The notes below the pieces were generated by a model. The model ran no database searches and was not told the DNA's origin. It saw nothing but the letters and a program-made list of their open reading frames with translations. This document shows positions 8,147 to 16,870 of a DNA stretch of 16,870 nucleotides, one piece after another. A program made the position numbers and the translations under genes. Within the stretch, counting starts at the first letter, position 1. Each line of letters opens with the position of its first letter. This DNA comes from Saccoglossus kowalevskii (Eukaryota; Hemichordata; Enteropneusta; Harrimaniidae), in assembly GCF_000003605.2 (NCBI RefSeq), contig NW_003124899.1, forward strand, positions 142,354 through 159,223, given 5' to 3'.

Positions 8147-9952
8147 CAGGCTTTATGAATAGACTGGCCGCCAAGTCACAAACTTGTTATCAAAGTTAAA
8201 AATGGGATAATTGACAAGGGCTTGACAGTCTAGAGATATGGCACGATCATAATGTTCTCTTAACTTTTATGAGCACCACTTGACCTGGGATGATGGAATA
8301 ATTGGATTTATATCCCATATAGTTGACAAGATAAACAGTAAGCCATAGATAAGCCAGATGAGGAATAACAGAATGATTTATTTACAGTGTTTCAAAGTCA
8401 GTACTTGTAACACACTTAAATTTTCATGAGCAGAGTATTGATATACTTTCAATGAGGGAAAGAAAAAAATTATTCAACTCTATATTTATTATAAAATAAA
8501 AATACTATTCTATAAAAAGCCTGGGCCAATTTATTCAGTTTTAACATGCACATTAGAGAAGCAGATCTGAAAAAAAAAGTATCCCGAAAGAGAATTCTAT
8601 AAGAACGCTTCTAATAGAGCTATACCAAATTTACTCCACGGAAGCATATCGTTAATTGAAGTTCGCATAAAAATCAAAACTTTCCTTTATTGTAATTTAT
8701 TAATTTTTCATTATACCGGTAATACAAATTTTGACTACAGAATTATCATTTACATAAGCTACAAACAGCGTAAATTTGGTAAATTAGAATTTAACTTTAG
8801 AATGCTATTTTTTTTTCCAATGAAATTATTGGTGCAACATACCTCCCATTATATTTTTTTTTTCCAATTGTGTTCCCTGTTCCAAATTATGTAGGAGGTG
8901 GAAATGAAACTATGCACACTGCCTATTAAATAAATCACTTCATCATGTCATGACATTTCCACGATTTGCACTTGAACTTTATGTTAATTTAATGATTTTT
9001 CATTTACATGTATTTGTCAGAATTTAATATAATATTTACCACTATAAAACTTGTTTTTATTACACACCTAAAATGAGTGTTCAAATGTGCAAATACAATC
9101 AAAACCCAGTAAACTCAAGCATGCAAACAGGATTATTATTTGAGTGACACTCATCACAAAAAGGCAACACAAGTACTAGGTAAGTTTAAAGTGGGAAATC
9201 AAATATAAACATAGAAATCCAATATTTCCACAGTGCCTATGAGTTATTGCTTTTGGAGGAGGCACAGCTGACTAAACAGTTACTGCTGTGGGGGGGGGGG
9301 TGGCAGAGGCAGAGAGTGCAGTAGAAAAGAGCAATGACAGTTGACCTTTTTGCTCATCACTTCATTTCTATGAGAATATACGAATCGATAATTTCAAAAT
9401 GGATTAAAAAACTGATATTTCAACTGTATTAACATACCGCGTATTCAATATACAATATCGAAATGAATTATACACTATATTTTAAAGAATTTCTTTATCA
9501 TTTTTAGTGAGGGGAATAAATTCTTTTGTTATTTACACATATTTTCCGCATATTTAATAAGCAATTACAGAAATTTTTTGTCATAAAAATTCAGGTAAAT
9601 GTTTTTGTTGCCTAATAATCAAAGTGCAACGGTTGAAATAGAAGAACTGCTGTAATTTAAAACATCGCTAGTTATTTCAAAAGCTGTGCCGATATATTTA
9701 CAAATGCACTGGACCTTCAAAAATAGAATTATCCCCAAAAAACAGCAGTATGCTTCTATATATGTACTAGCCATGAATGTCAGTATCATATTACAAATTC
9801 TTCAAATGCATCCAACAACAAAAATAATGAGAACCTAATAATAATACTTTTGTGAATAATATCACTTATATATAGCAGTAATGATGGATGACTACATGTA
9901 AGTTGTATACTACATACATGTATATGTAGAACTGTATTAGTATTACAGGACA
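8147..9952. other. AT-rich non-coding stretch, no gene recognised
   Basis: It contains two T-rich tracts followed by CCAATG or CCAATTG (about 8810-8825 and 8854-8870) and 11 G at 9290-9300. A 14-mer, CGCTTCTAATAGAG (8606-8619), is the exact reverse complement of 12975-12988 and may be a trace of a family B element. No open frame above 60 codons lies wholly inside. Confidence 0.6.
9290..9300 (+). repeat. poly-G tract (11)
   Basis: Eleven consecutive G after TACTGCTGT. There are no further G-runs beside it that would make a four-tract quadruplex. Confidence 0.95.
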
Positions 9953-10148
9953 AAATCCTTGTACTGTTAAAGCGGGAGAGTCGTCACCTGCGCATGTGTC
10001 AGATGGCCATAGCGTGTCATTGTTTATAAACAAGCGTCTACCCATGAGCCTTTGCGTTTTTAGCATGTGTTGTTATTGTCGCTTGGGACTCAATTCCTAC
10101 GTGTGCACATGTGACGACCCTCTCGCTTTGAATATATTGAAGGATCAT
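9953..10148. mobile_element. foldback element candidate with ~45-bp imperfect inverted arms
   Basis: The core arms 9969-9994 and 10104-10129 match in inverted orientation at 22 of 26 positions (AAAGCG, GTCGTCAC and nearby blocks). Weaker pairing extends outward to ATCCTT on the left and AAGGAT on the right, near 9955 and 10147. The interior of about 100 bp holds a 14-bp perfect palindrome at 10020-10033. The region is less AT-rich than its flanks. Two opposing short open frames cover it (9866-10066 minus, 9996-10178 plus), as expected over an inverted repeat. I cannot see a clear target duplication, so it could be a MITE or another foldback. Confidence 0.6.
10020..10033. repeat. 14-bp perfect palindrome TTGTTTATAAACAA
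   Basis: Self-complementary at all positions, inside the spacer of the foldback at 9953-10148. It contains TGTTTA, the core often bound by forkhead factors, on both strands. Any regulatory role is speculation. Confidence 0.6.
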
Positions 10149-12125
10149 ATCACTAAACTCGATGTCTGTTGGTTATAAAAACAAGGAAATTTGGTTAAAA
10201 ACAGAAAATTGAACTTATCAACACCAAAAGAGTCAATCTGATAACGGGACATATGAAAACAATCAGACAGGCTTCTGCATGTAAAATATCAAAGTAATCG
10301 AGGTAGCCATTTTCAAGAAAGAGTTGAAAATAGCACTTTTTACCAAAAATTACAAAAAATATTCATCAAAATTAGAAACTTGAAGACATGCTATTTCAAA
10401 AAGTTGATTTTGACAGACAGCGAAGGACAATCAATAAGTAGTATGAACAAAAAAAAATATTTACAAAAATTAAAGAATAGAATTTATGAACAAATGAACA
10501 AATCTGGGTAGATACCCAAGGTACCTACAAAATGTCAAAGCAAGATAAAAGGTGGGTATATTCGGTAATAAATTATTAGTCATTTTAATATGGAAAACAA
10601 TGGCATGCTGAGATTTTTATCTTGCTAGTGATATGTTAGTGGTAAAATAACTTAAATTTGATAATCAAGACCAGTTTGTAATGAATTTTCTCGTTTCTGA
10701 AAGCTGGCGTTCCTTCATACATAACACAAGCGGAGTAAATCATTTTTTCAATAGACGAGTCTAAATTTATAAAATTGATACATGGACAACAGACAGACTA
10801 CCAGAAATGAGTTTCAAAATTCTTACTAATCAAATACGTTAAAAATTTAAGTCCCCAAGCTGTAAAACCTCTGCAGACTGAATAACTGAAAAATTAATTA
10901 GAGAAGACTAAATATTGATAAAAAAACACACATGAAAGTGAAAATTCTTCTCCAAACACCTAATCAATAACATCTGTTATGCGTATAACGTTTCATTGTT
11001 TTCAGCGAGGTATAGGCCAAGATATGATCATCTGCATTGATCCTTGATCCCCATAGATCTACACACCATGATGAATAGAAGCCTAGATTAAGGTTCAATA
11101 AAGCTGCTCTAAGTCTGTGTGCTTTGCAAACTGTGCACTCGCAGTGTAACGAACTGTGACAACAGTATATCTTCAGATAGATATACATATACCATACAAT
11201 GTGTGGAGGGCTGCTAAGGCCACAAGTCAAATAGATCGACCATTTGTCTAGATTTCAAGAGGTCAACCTGGCGAGGATCAATACATGAGAACTATTATAA
11301 AAAGTCACTCATCGATGTTAATTTCATGTCAGCTTTTTTTCTTTTTTTTTTTTTTTACATTGTATGATTTCACAGGTAGTTATTTTCCCAGTTCGAAGGT
11401 CACAAATTAACTTCCACTAAAACGCTTCCTTATAAATTAGATTCACTATGTAGTCAGTCAACAAGTGTTTTTTTGTTTTGTTTTGTTTTGTTTTGGTCCA
11501 GGTCATAACAACATGCATTCATTTTGGGTTCAGAAGCCATTGCTTTTTCAGATGCAACATGTGTTTGAACTCAGGCTGTGTGCTTCGGATCTCAATAATC
11601 GGTTTAAAATATTATATTTTAGTCATCAAGCTGGTGTACGACATTTCATTGATATTGACGATAAACAACACATTTTTACAACTTATTTGTGGATTTTTTT
11701 GTTTTTACAGTGATAATATATCACTTGGAAATCATTCAAATTTGTGTGCAATGTTCATAGCAATTTTTCATTTACAAACTAATGCAATTACTAAATATGC
11801 ATAATATAACATACACTTTAATTACATCCAGTACACATACACAATTATTTCTGCGTAAAAAAAAATAGATTACTAGACTGATTAAAAACTACTTGTCATG
11901 AGTGTCTAAAATAAGACAAGAGATGAATATTCCCAGAATCCTCCTTCACTTCCTTGGGTATCAGACCTTAATTTACCCTTATTACCAGTAGTATATGCGC
12001 TTATGTAAATGACAAGAGGGTGCCTAAAATCCTAACAGTGATATTAGCATACAATACCAATGTCAACTTTTGCCACAATTCACAAATAATAGATACAGGA
12101 ATTGCGTTAACCCCATATTTTGTTT
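10149..12125. other. AT-rich non-coding stretch, no gene recognised
   Basis: Notable small items are a 14-bp inverted repeat TGGGTAGATACCCA near 10506-10519 (6-bp arms, 2-bp centre), 15 T at 11342-11356 and (TTTTG)5 at 11471-11495. Frames at 10964-11230 (minus) and 11465-11804 (plus, two overlapping) are low in plausible protein signal; the plus ones start in the TTTTG repeat. No exon is supported. Confidence 0.55.
11471..11495 (+). repeat. (TTTTG)5 microsatellite
   Basis: Five perfect pentamers preceded by a run of T. Confidence 0.95.
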
Positions 12126-12202
12126 CCCGGACTCCAATTATTGAAGAGGGACCCAGTTTTTTAGGCAAGCTGGGGTCCTTTCTCTAATAAAGTTATCCAG
12201 GG
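12126..12202. repeat. imperfect 77-nt hairpin, pre-miRNA-like size
   Basis: The loop-proximal arms (about 12137-12156 and 12170-12190) pair over about 18 positions with two 1-nt bulges, one mismatch and two G-U pairs, around a 13-nt loop (12157-12169). Key blocks are GGGACCCAG against CTGGGGTCC, and TTATT against AATAA. After an internal loop, CCCGG at the base pairs with CCAGGG. The same fold could form on either strand. The size and shape would fit an animal microRNA precursor, an old MITE relic, or chance; no family was recognised. Confidence 0.45.
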
Positions 12203-12967
12203 TCAAATTTCAATTTCTTAAAATTTTGTAAGTGGGACTGGTCTTGCCGAGAGACTAGCGCAAACCCTATAGTCACATACGATGCATGTAGTAAATTGTT
12301 CCAAAACTTCAAAGACATGTAGCCAATAAGGAAATACAGTGTATGTCCATTTCATCAAAAATAAAAAAGCAATTCTGGAAACATACATAAAAATTTGCAA
12401 ACATTTCCTGCACTGAAATTTTGGCACAAACATTTTTGGGTTCAAAAAGTTAATTAGGTAGATAACCCACCCCCAAATGCATAGATTATTTATGTTTTAG
12501 TATAGTATGTTTATTTACTAATTAAGGGTGGCCAGTATAGTATATCTATTTTCACTAAGGTGGTCTCCAATGTCAACAGTTTTTGGGCCTAATTTGTTTC
12601 AAATCCAATGATTAAACTCGCAAATTAAAATGCCAATGGCGGGTTTAGTGAAAGACATAGGTATGCAATTAACGCTGCAGTCATTGCTAGAAATGTCTAT
12701 GGCATTTCAGAATGGATTCAGCACATTTTTAATTTGAGGTATTACATTAGACATACCAAAATAATTGATAAACCTGTAGACAGTCTAAGAGGTGGTCCTG
12801 ATCAAGTCAGAAGCCAGATTTCTTTCCCCATCAAGAATCTTAAATTAATAGTACTAGAAGTGGAGTTTAAGGTCATTTCTGGTAGCCCAAAAAATGGCAT
12901 TTTTAAAGTACATTCTCAACTAGACAAAATGAAAAAAAGCTAGTATTATTATTAATGCACATATATC

Positions 12968-13035
12968 GTATTTCCTCTATTAGAAGCGCATCCCTAATAC
13001 CAAGCACACATATACAAAAAATTGCAATTAGTACA
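12968..13035 (+). mobile_element. family B MITE fragment (left half only)
   Basis: The order CGTA, then TATTAGAAGCGCATCCCTAATA, split here as TATTAGAAGCG and CATCCCTAATA, then AAGCACAC, parallels the left end of the complete element at 6699-6760. No matching right arm is found downstream, so this is a truncated or decayed copy. Confidence 0.6.
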
Positions 13036-13492
13036 TGATATGAAATAATTATTAAATTTACCTAAAAATAAAACGACACCTCAGAGGTATATATATTTCA
13101 CAGTAACTATATGCTTGTGTAAACTTGTTATCACTGTTATTCAATTTACTTTTAGTTCTGTAGTTTGTTGTGACCTTACTCTGAACATTACCAAGTCAGT
13201 GTTGTATCAACAAACAAACTAGAATCAAATGGTACCTTGCTTTTTCACATTTTATTGCGAAACACATTTATTATACACACACACACAAAAAAAACAGAAA
13301 TAAATTGTTCAAAACTAAATGGGTAAAAAGTACATTTGTATGCATTTCAACAGCTGTATACTTATCACTACTATTTTCACTTGAAGTTAATATATTCAAA
13401 ATAAAGAAACATTGAAATCCCCTTTACAAAAAATTAACAAAATTTGGTTACAAAATTAAAAATACGTATATCATACTGAAGACAACATATTA

Positions 13493-13508
13493 GCGAAATT
13501 AATTTCGC
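13493..13508. repeat. 16-bp perfect palindrome GCGAAATTAATTTCGC
   Basis: Self-complementary at all 16 positions. Its GCGAAA blocks recall the GCGAAAAT units in the arms of family A copy 1, but the surrounding sequence does not extend the match. Confidence 0.7.
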
Positions 13509-14844
13509 GAAAAAACAAATTGTTAAAAGCTAGACCATTGTGACCTCAACTAGAAGTTGGCATAAGGAATGGATCCTGCAAGTATTTATCATTATTAAGT
13601 TCAAAATGGTCAAATCTACAGCAGCTGACTTGTTTCCACAGAGTTTTAATGTAAAAACAGCATGACACTACAGTGAAAAGATGTCCCCGATCAAATATCA
13701 TAACAGTACCAGCTAAATCAACATCTCATGGTCAGAAACAACACTATATTTAGACACACAATAAACAGTAACAGAAAACAGACTCTTCAAGGATATTAAG
13801 TCTAGTATTTGATAAAAAAAAAAGTACAGCCAATTAAAACTTGGACATCTGTGTGTTCAAAATTCAGGGACACACCAAGTGAAATAAATTACAATTGTTA
13901 GCGGATTGCCTTGAACCAAACATATAATGTAGAACATTAATAAGCAATGGAAATAGGTTGCTCTAACAGGTTCTTTAGTAATCAAAGGGATGAAATGATG
14001 GGTCAAACCTTAAATAAATATAATTTGTCATACTGGACGTCGTAGCTCTCAATAGTAAATCAATATTACAGCATGTACATGTTGATACTGACCTTGGCAA
14101 ATGTCTTGTAGTAATTATTAACCAATTTAGTAAAATACAGTTTGTGAATAATTAATGAGATATATGTAACAGTTGACAGTTCAAAAACGCGATGATTTCC
14201 CAGGAGTGCATTACCTTAGATACGCTGATCGCTGGAGGTGCTACTATTGTGTTCAAGTCTATACATCTGATGGATTTACGAAATAAATATAATCCAGTTT
14301 TGGTATTTAATAATGTAATGAATTCTGGTACCTCAATCTGATAACTTTTGGGTCCTTCTGACAACTTTAAGATTTTTGATATCTTCTGATGGTTTCAGTT
14401 ACCATCTTAAATATTTTCAGAACTTTTAATATTAATGAATGGATGTGCCGTCTGATATTTCCAGGTACATGCTGATACTGTATCTGCTGGCATTAGGCTT
14501 CTGTGACCTTCTGACAACTTTATGTGATACATTCTAATGAATTTAAGAACCTTGAAATACCTTCTGATGACTTTGATATCGCTTTGGTGACTTTAGGAAG
14601 CCTAATTTTGATACCTTCAAATGACTTGTGATGCCTTTATTGACTTTAGGAAACTTCTGATGACTTTGGGAGCCTTGAGATCTTTTTAGGTACCTTGTAA
14701 TAACTTCTGGTGATTTAAGGAATCTTGTGATACCTTCTGATGGCTTTGAGAACCTTCTGTTTGCTTTATGAACCTTGTAATACCTCCTGAAGGCTTTAGG
14801 AACATTTTGATGGTTTGAGAACCGTCTGATCACTTTAGAAACCT

Positions 14845-15318
14845 TGTGATAACTGCTGATGGCTTTATGAACCGTCTTGTGACTTTGATAGCCTATGATC
14901 CCTTTAGAAACCTTGCAATAACTTCTGATGGTTTTAGGAACATTTTGATGGTTTGAGAACCATCTGATCCCTTTAGAAACCTTCTGAAACTTCTGATGGC
15001 TTTAGGAACCGTCTGATGACTTTGAGAACTTATGATCACTTTAGAAAACCTGCAATAACTTCTGATGGCTTTAGGAATATTTTGATGGTTTGAAAACCTG
15101 ATCACTTTGGATCCTTGTGATAACTTCTGATGGATTTAGGAACCGTCTGATGACCTTGAGAACCTATGATCACTTTAGAAAACCTGCAATAACTTCTGAT
15201 GGCTTTAGGAATATTTTGATGATTTGAAAACCTGATCACTTTGGATCCTTGTGATAACTTCTGATGGTTTAAGGAACCGTCTGATAACCTTGAGAACCTA
15301 TGATCACTTTAGAAACCT
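14845..15318 (+). repeat. 474-bp higher-order block, copy I
   Basis: Made of sub-units of 69, 137, 134 and 134 bp. All anchors recur exactly 474 bp downstream, so the two blocks have no net insertion or deletion. Hand comparison finds about 21 differences in 474 positions (about 95-96 percent identity), concentrated in the first 69 bp. The third sub-unit differs at a single position. Confidence 0.85.
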
Positions 15319-15792
15319 TGCAATAACTTCTGATGGCTTTAGGAACCGTCTGATGACTTTGATAGCCTATGATCACCGTAGAAACCTTGCAATAACTTCT
15401 GATGGTTTTAGAAACATTTTGATGGTTTGAGAACCGTCTGATCCCTTTAGAAACCTTCTGAAACTTCTGATGGCTTTAAGAACGACCTGATGACTTTGAG
15501 AACTTATGATCACTTTAGAAAACCTGCAATAACTTCTGATGGCTTTAGGAATATTTTGATGGTTTGAAAACCTGATCACTTTGGATCCTTGTGATAACTT
15601 CTGATGGATTTAGGAACCATCTGATGACCTTGAGAACCTATGATCACTTTAGAAAACCTGCAATAACTTCTGATGGTTTTAGGAATATTTTGATGGTTTG
15701 AAAACCTGATCACTTTGGATCCTTGTGATAACTTCTGATGGTTTAAGTAACCGTCTGATGACCTTGAGAACCTATGATCACTTTAGAAAACT
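15319..15792 (+). repeat. 474-bp higher-order block, copy II
   Basis: Tandem duplicate of 14845-15318 with the same 69-137-134-134 order. Similarity stops near 15793-15800, where the array switches to 138-bp units, so the block was duplicated once as a whole. Confidence 0.85.
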
Positions 15793-16205
15793 AGCAATAA
15801 CTTTTGATACCTTTAGGAACATTTTGATGGTTTGAAAACCTTCTGATCACTTTAGAAACCTTGTGATAACTTCTGATGGTTTAAGGAACCGTCTGATGAC
15901 TTTGAGAGCCTATGATCACTTTAGAAAACCTGCAATAACTTCTGATGGCTTTAGGAATATTTTGATGGTTTGAAAACCTTCTGATCACTTTAGAAACCTT
16001 GTGATAACTTCTGATGGTTTAAGGAACCGTCTGATGACTTTGAGAGCCTATGATCACTTTAGAAAACCTGCAATAACTTCTGATGGCTTTAGGAATATTT
16101 TGATGGTTTGAAAACTTTCTGATCACTTCGGATCCTTGTGATAACTTCTGATGGTTTAAGGAACCATCTGATGACTTTAAGAACCTATGATCATTTTAGA
16201 AACCT
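15793..16205 (+). repeat. run of three 137-138-bp units
   Basis: Units begin at 15793, 15931 and 16069. The first two are almost identical from about 15814 on, both carrying TTCTGATCACTTTAGAAACC in place of the shorter TGATCACTTTGGATCC variant of the 134-bp units. The third is a mosaic: it has the longer spacing but the GGATCC-type variant. Confidence 0.8.
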
Positions 16206-16376
16206 TGCAATAACTTCTGGTGGCTTTGGGAACCTTCTGGTCATTTTATATAGGAACCTTCTGATACCTTCAAATGGCTTTGAGAACCTTGTAATACCTT
16301 CCGATGACTTGTGATATCGAGAAATCTACTTTCAGATGAGTTTGGAGAGCTGATGACTTGCACCTTCTTATGATTT

Positions 16377-16870
16377 ATGTTCAGATCAAAAGTAATCTAT
16401 ATTCCTTCAATGGTAATGAACACTTAAAATCACCAACACAGTTAAAAGGGAATAAATAAACTATAGTCAGTATAACTGAAAACAGCTGGGACACATTTTG
16501 TGGATGCGCCTGTGGAGCAGTAACTGAATCGCCCCCTGTCAGGTTATTTAACATGAATAATGTGGCCAGCTGTATTGGTCTTGAAGAATTTTAATGGTTG
16601 ACCTTACTCATCAAATGAATGCAATTTGTTGTGAAGTTATCATATGGTAGGCATCAAACCATACCACTACTAGTACTATATATCAGAGTCAAGCAGAGTT
16701 ATTTCACTCCATGTTCAACATCACATGCAAAAAATAAGTAGGTAATCCTGGAGAGGTTTATATGCTTCATTGTATTATCCACAAAGATGTGTAAGTTTCA
16801 AAGTAGGCATAACAGTCATACATATCCCCCCCCCCCAGATACACTGTAAGGCCCAGTTAAGATTCTGGTC
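16377..16870. other. non-coding flank of the array
   Basis: Unique-looking AT-rich sequence with one run of 11 C at 16826-16836. No gene is seen. Confidence 0.55.
16826..16836 (+). repeat. poly-C tract (11)
   Basis: Eleven consecutive C following CATAT. Confidence 0.95.

Larger units (their letters stand above)
12203..14344. other. AT-rich non-coding stretch
   Basis: It includes the family B fragment (12968-13035), an (AC)6 run at 13275-13286 and a 16-bp palindrome at 13493-13508. A plus-strand frame at 12734-12943 (69 codons) has a more protein-like composition than others here, but no recognised domain. Minus-strand frames at 12218-12445 and 14152-14364 are not convincing. No gene is called. 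Confidence 0.5.
14345..16376 (+). repeat. 2-kb multi-level tandem repeat array
   Basis: The basic unit is about 21-24 bp, with variants of TTCTGATGGCTTTAGGAACC. In the core these group into units of 134-138 bp (about six monomers). The anchor TGCAATAACT marks them at 14914, 15051, 15185, 15319, 15388, 15525, 15659, 15793 (first base changed), 15931, 16069 and 16206. The spacings are 137, 134, 134, 69, 137, 134, 134, 138, 138 and 137 bp. Both edges (about 14345-14840 and 16225-16376) hold degenerate monomers without the higher-order period. Minus-strand frames (14543-14833, 14893-15105, 15373-15579) are open only because the repeat lacks stops. The 134- and 137-bp units are not multiples of three, so a protein role is unlikely. 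Confidence 0.93.

Noticed and set aside
7146-8520. Similar strings AAAAATTATTCAA-TCTA at about 7148 and 8465
   Set aside because: Only about 20 bases of AT-rich similarity with no extension; consistent with chance.
9290-9300. G-quadruplex from the poly-G run
   Set aside because: A single run of 11 G cannot readily supply four stacked tracts with loops, and no neighbouring G-tracts are present.
11465-11804. Two overlapping plus-strand frames of 82 and 108 codons
   Set aside because: Both start in the TTTTG microsatellite and continue through AT-rich sequence without protein-like features.
12734-12943. 69-codon plus-strand open frame with fairly protein-like composition
   Set aside because: Short, with no recognised domain and no splice-site evidence. 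A translated search giving a significant hit would reverse this.
14076-14479. TACATG(T/C)TGATACTG at 14076 and 14465
   Set aside because: A 15-mer with one mismatch and no extended homology; too short to call a repeat.
14543-15579. Three minus-strand frames that look like a Lys/Arg/Ser-rich repeat protein
   Set aside because: They arise from the tandem array; the 134- and 137-bp units shift frame, so each frame breaks within about 100 codons.
14845-16225. CRISPR-like alternation of similar and variable blocks
   Set aside because: There are no unique spacers between constant repeats; all parts are variants of one monomer, and the setting is a eukaryotic genome.

Overview
The window looks like non-coding, AT-rich DNA from a large animal genome. 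I infer an invertebrate, most likely a mollusc and perhaps a bivalve. The grounds are the absence of any bacterial-style gene layout, the A/T and G/C homopolymer runs, many CATG-rich palindromes (ACATGTACATGT type), several short TA-flanked inverted-repeat elements, and dispersed modules of the 'aagtttgaatgaa ... ggattctgagatacga ... 8-mer CG-rich tract' style common in molluscan genomes. The taxon call is an inference, not a database result. No frame longer than 131 codons is open. The longer open frames are either low-complexity or fall inside repeats, so I annotate no protein-coding gene. The window is best read as intergenic or intronic sequence.

Layout: 1-2059 is anonymous AT-rich DNA with one small hairpin (199-243). 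2060-2263 is a 204-bp TA-flanked MITE-like element (family A). 2704-4046 is a modular repeat of roughly 130-150-bp units in two tandem copies; each copy ends in an 8-mer tract and a 33-bp GC-rich hairpin, and a decayed third copy lies at 7795-8146. A second family A element (6054-6257) lies in the opposite orientation. Two 56-bp units follow at 6485-6596, and a second MITE-like family (B, 184 bp) at 6699-6882. 9953-10148 is a foldback with about 45-bp arms around a 14-bp perfect palindrome. 12126-12202 is an imperfect hairpin of pre-miRNA-like size. A half copy of family B is at 12968-13035.

The right end, 14345-16376, is a 2-kb tandem array. It has at least three nested levels: monomers of about 23 bp, units of 134-138 bp (about six monomers), and a 474-bp block duplicated exactly in register with no net length change. 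The edges are degenerate and the core is homogeneous.

Nothing here forms a pathway or operon. The interesting content is repeat biology: two MITE families sharing an 11-bp terminus, a recently duplicated hairpin-ended module, and a multi-level satellite-like array. I found no convincing new multi-gene system.
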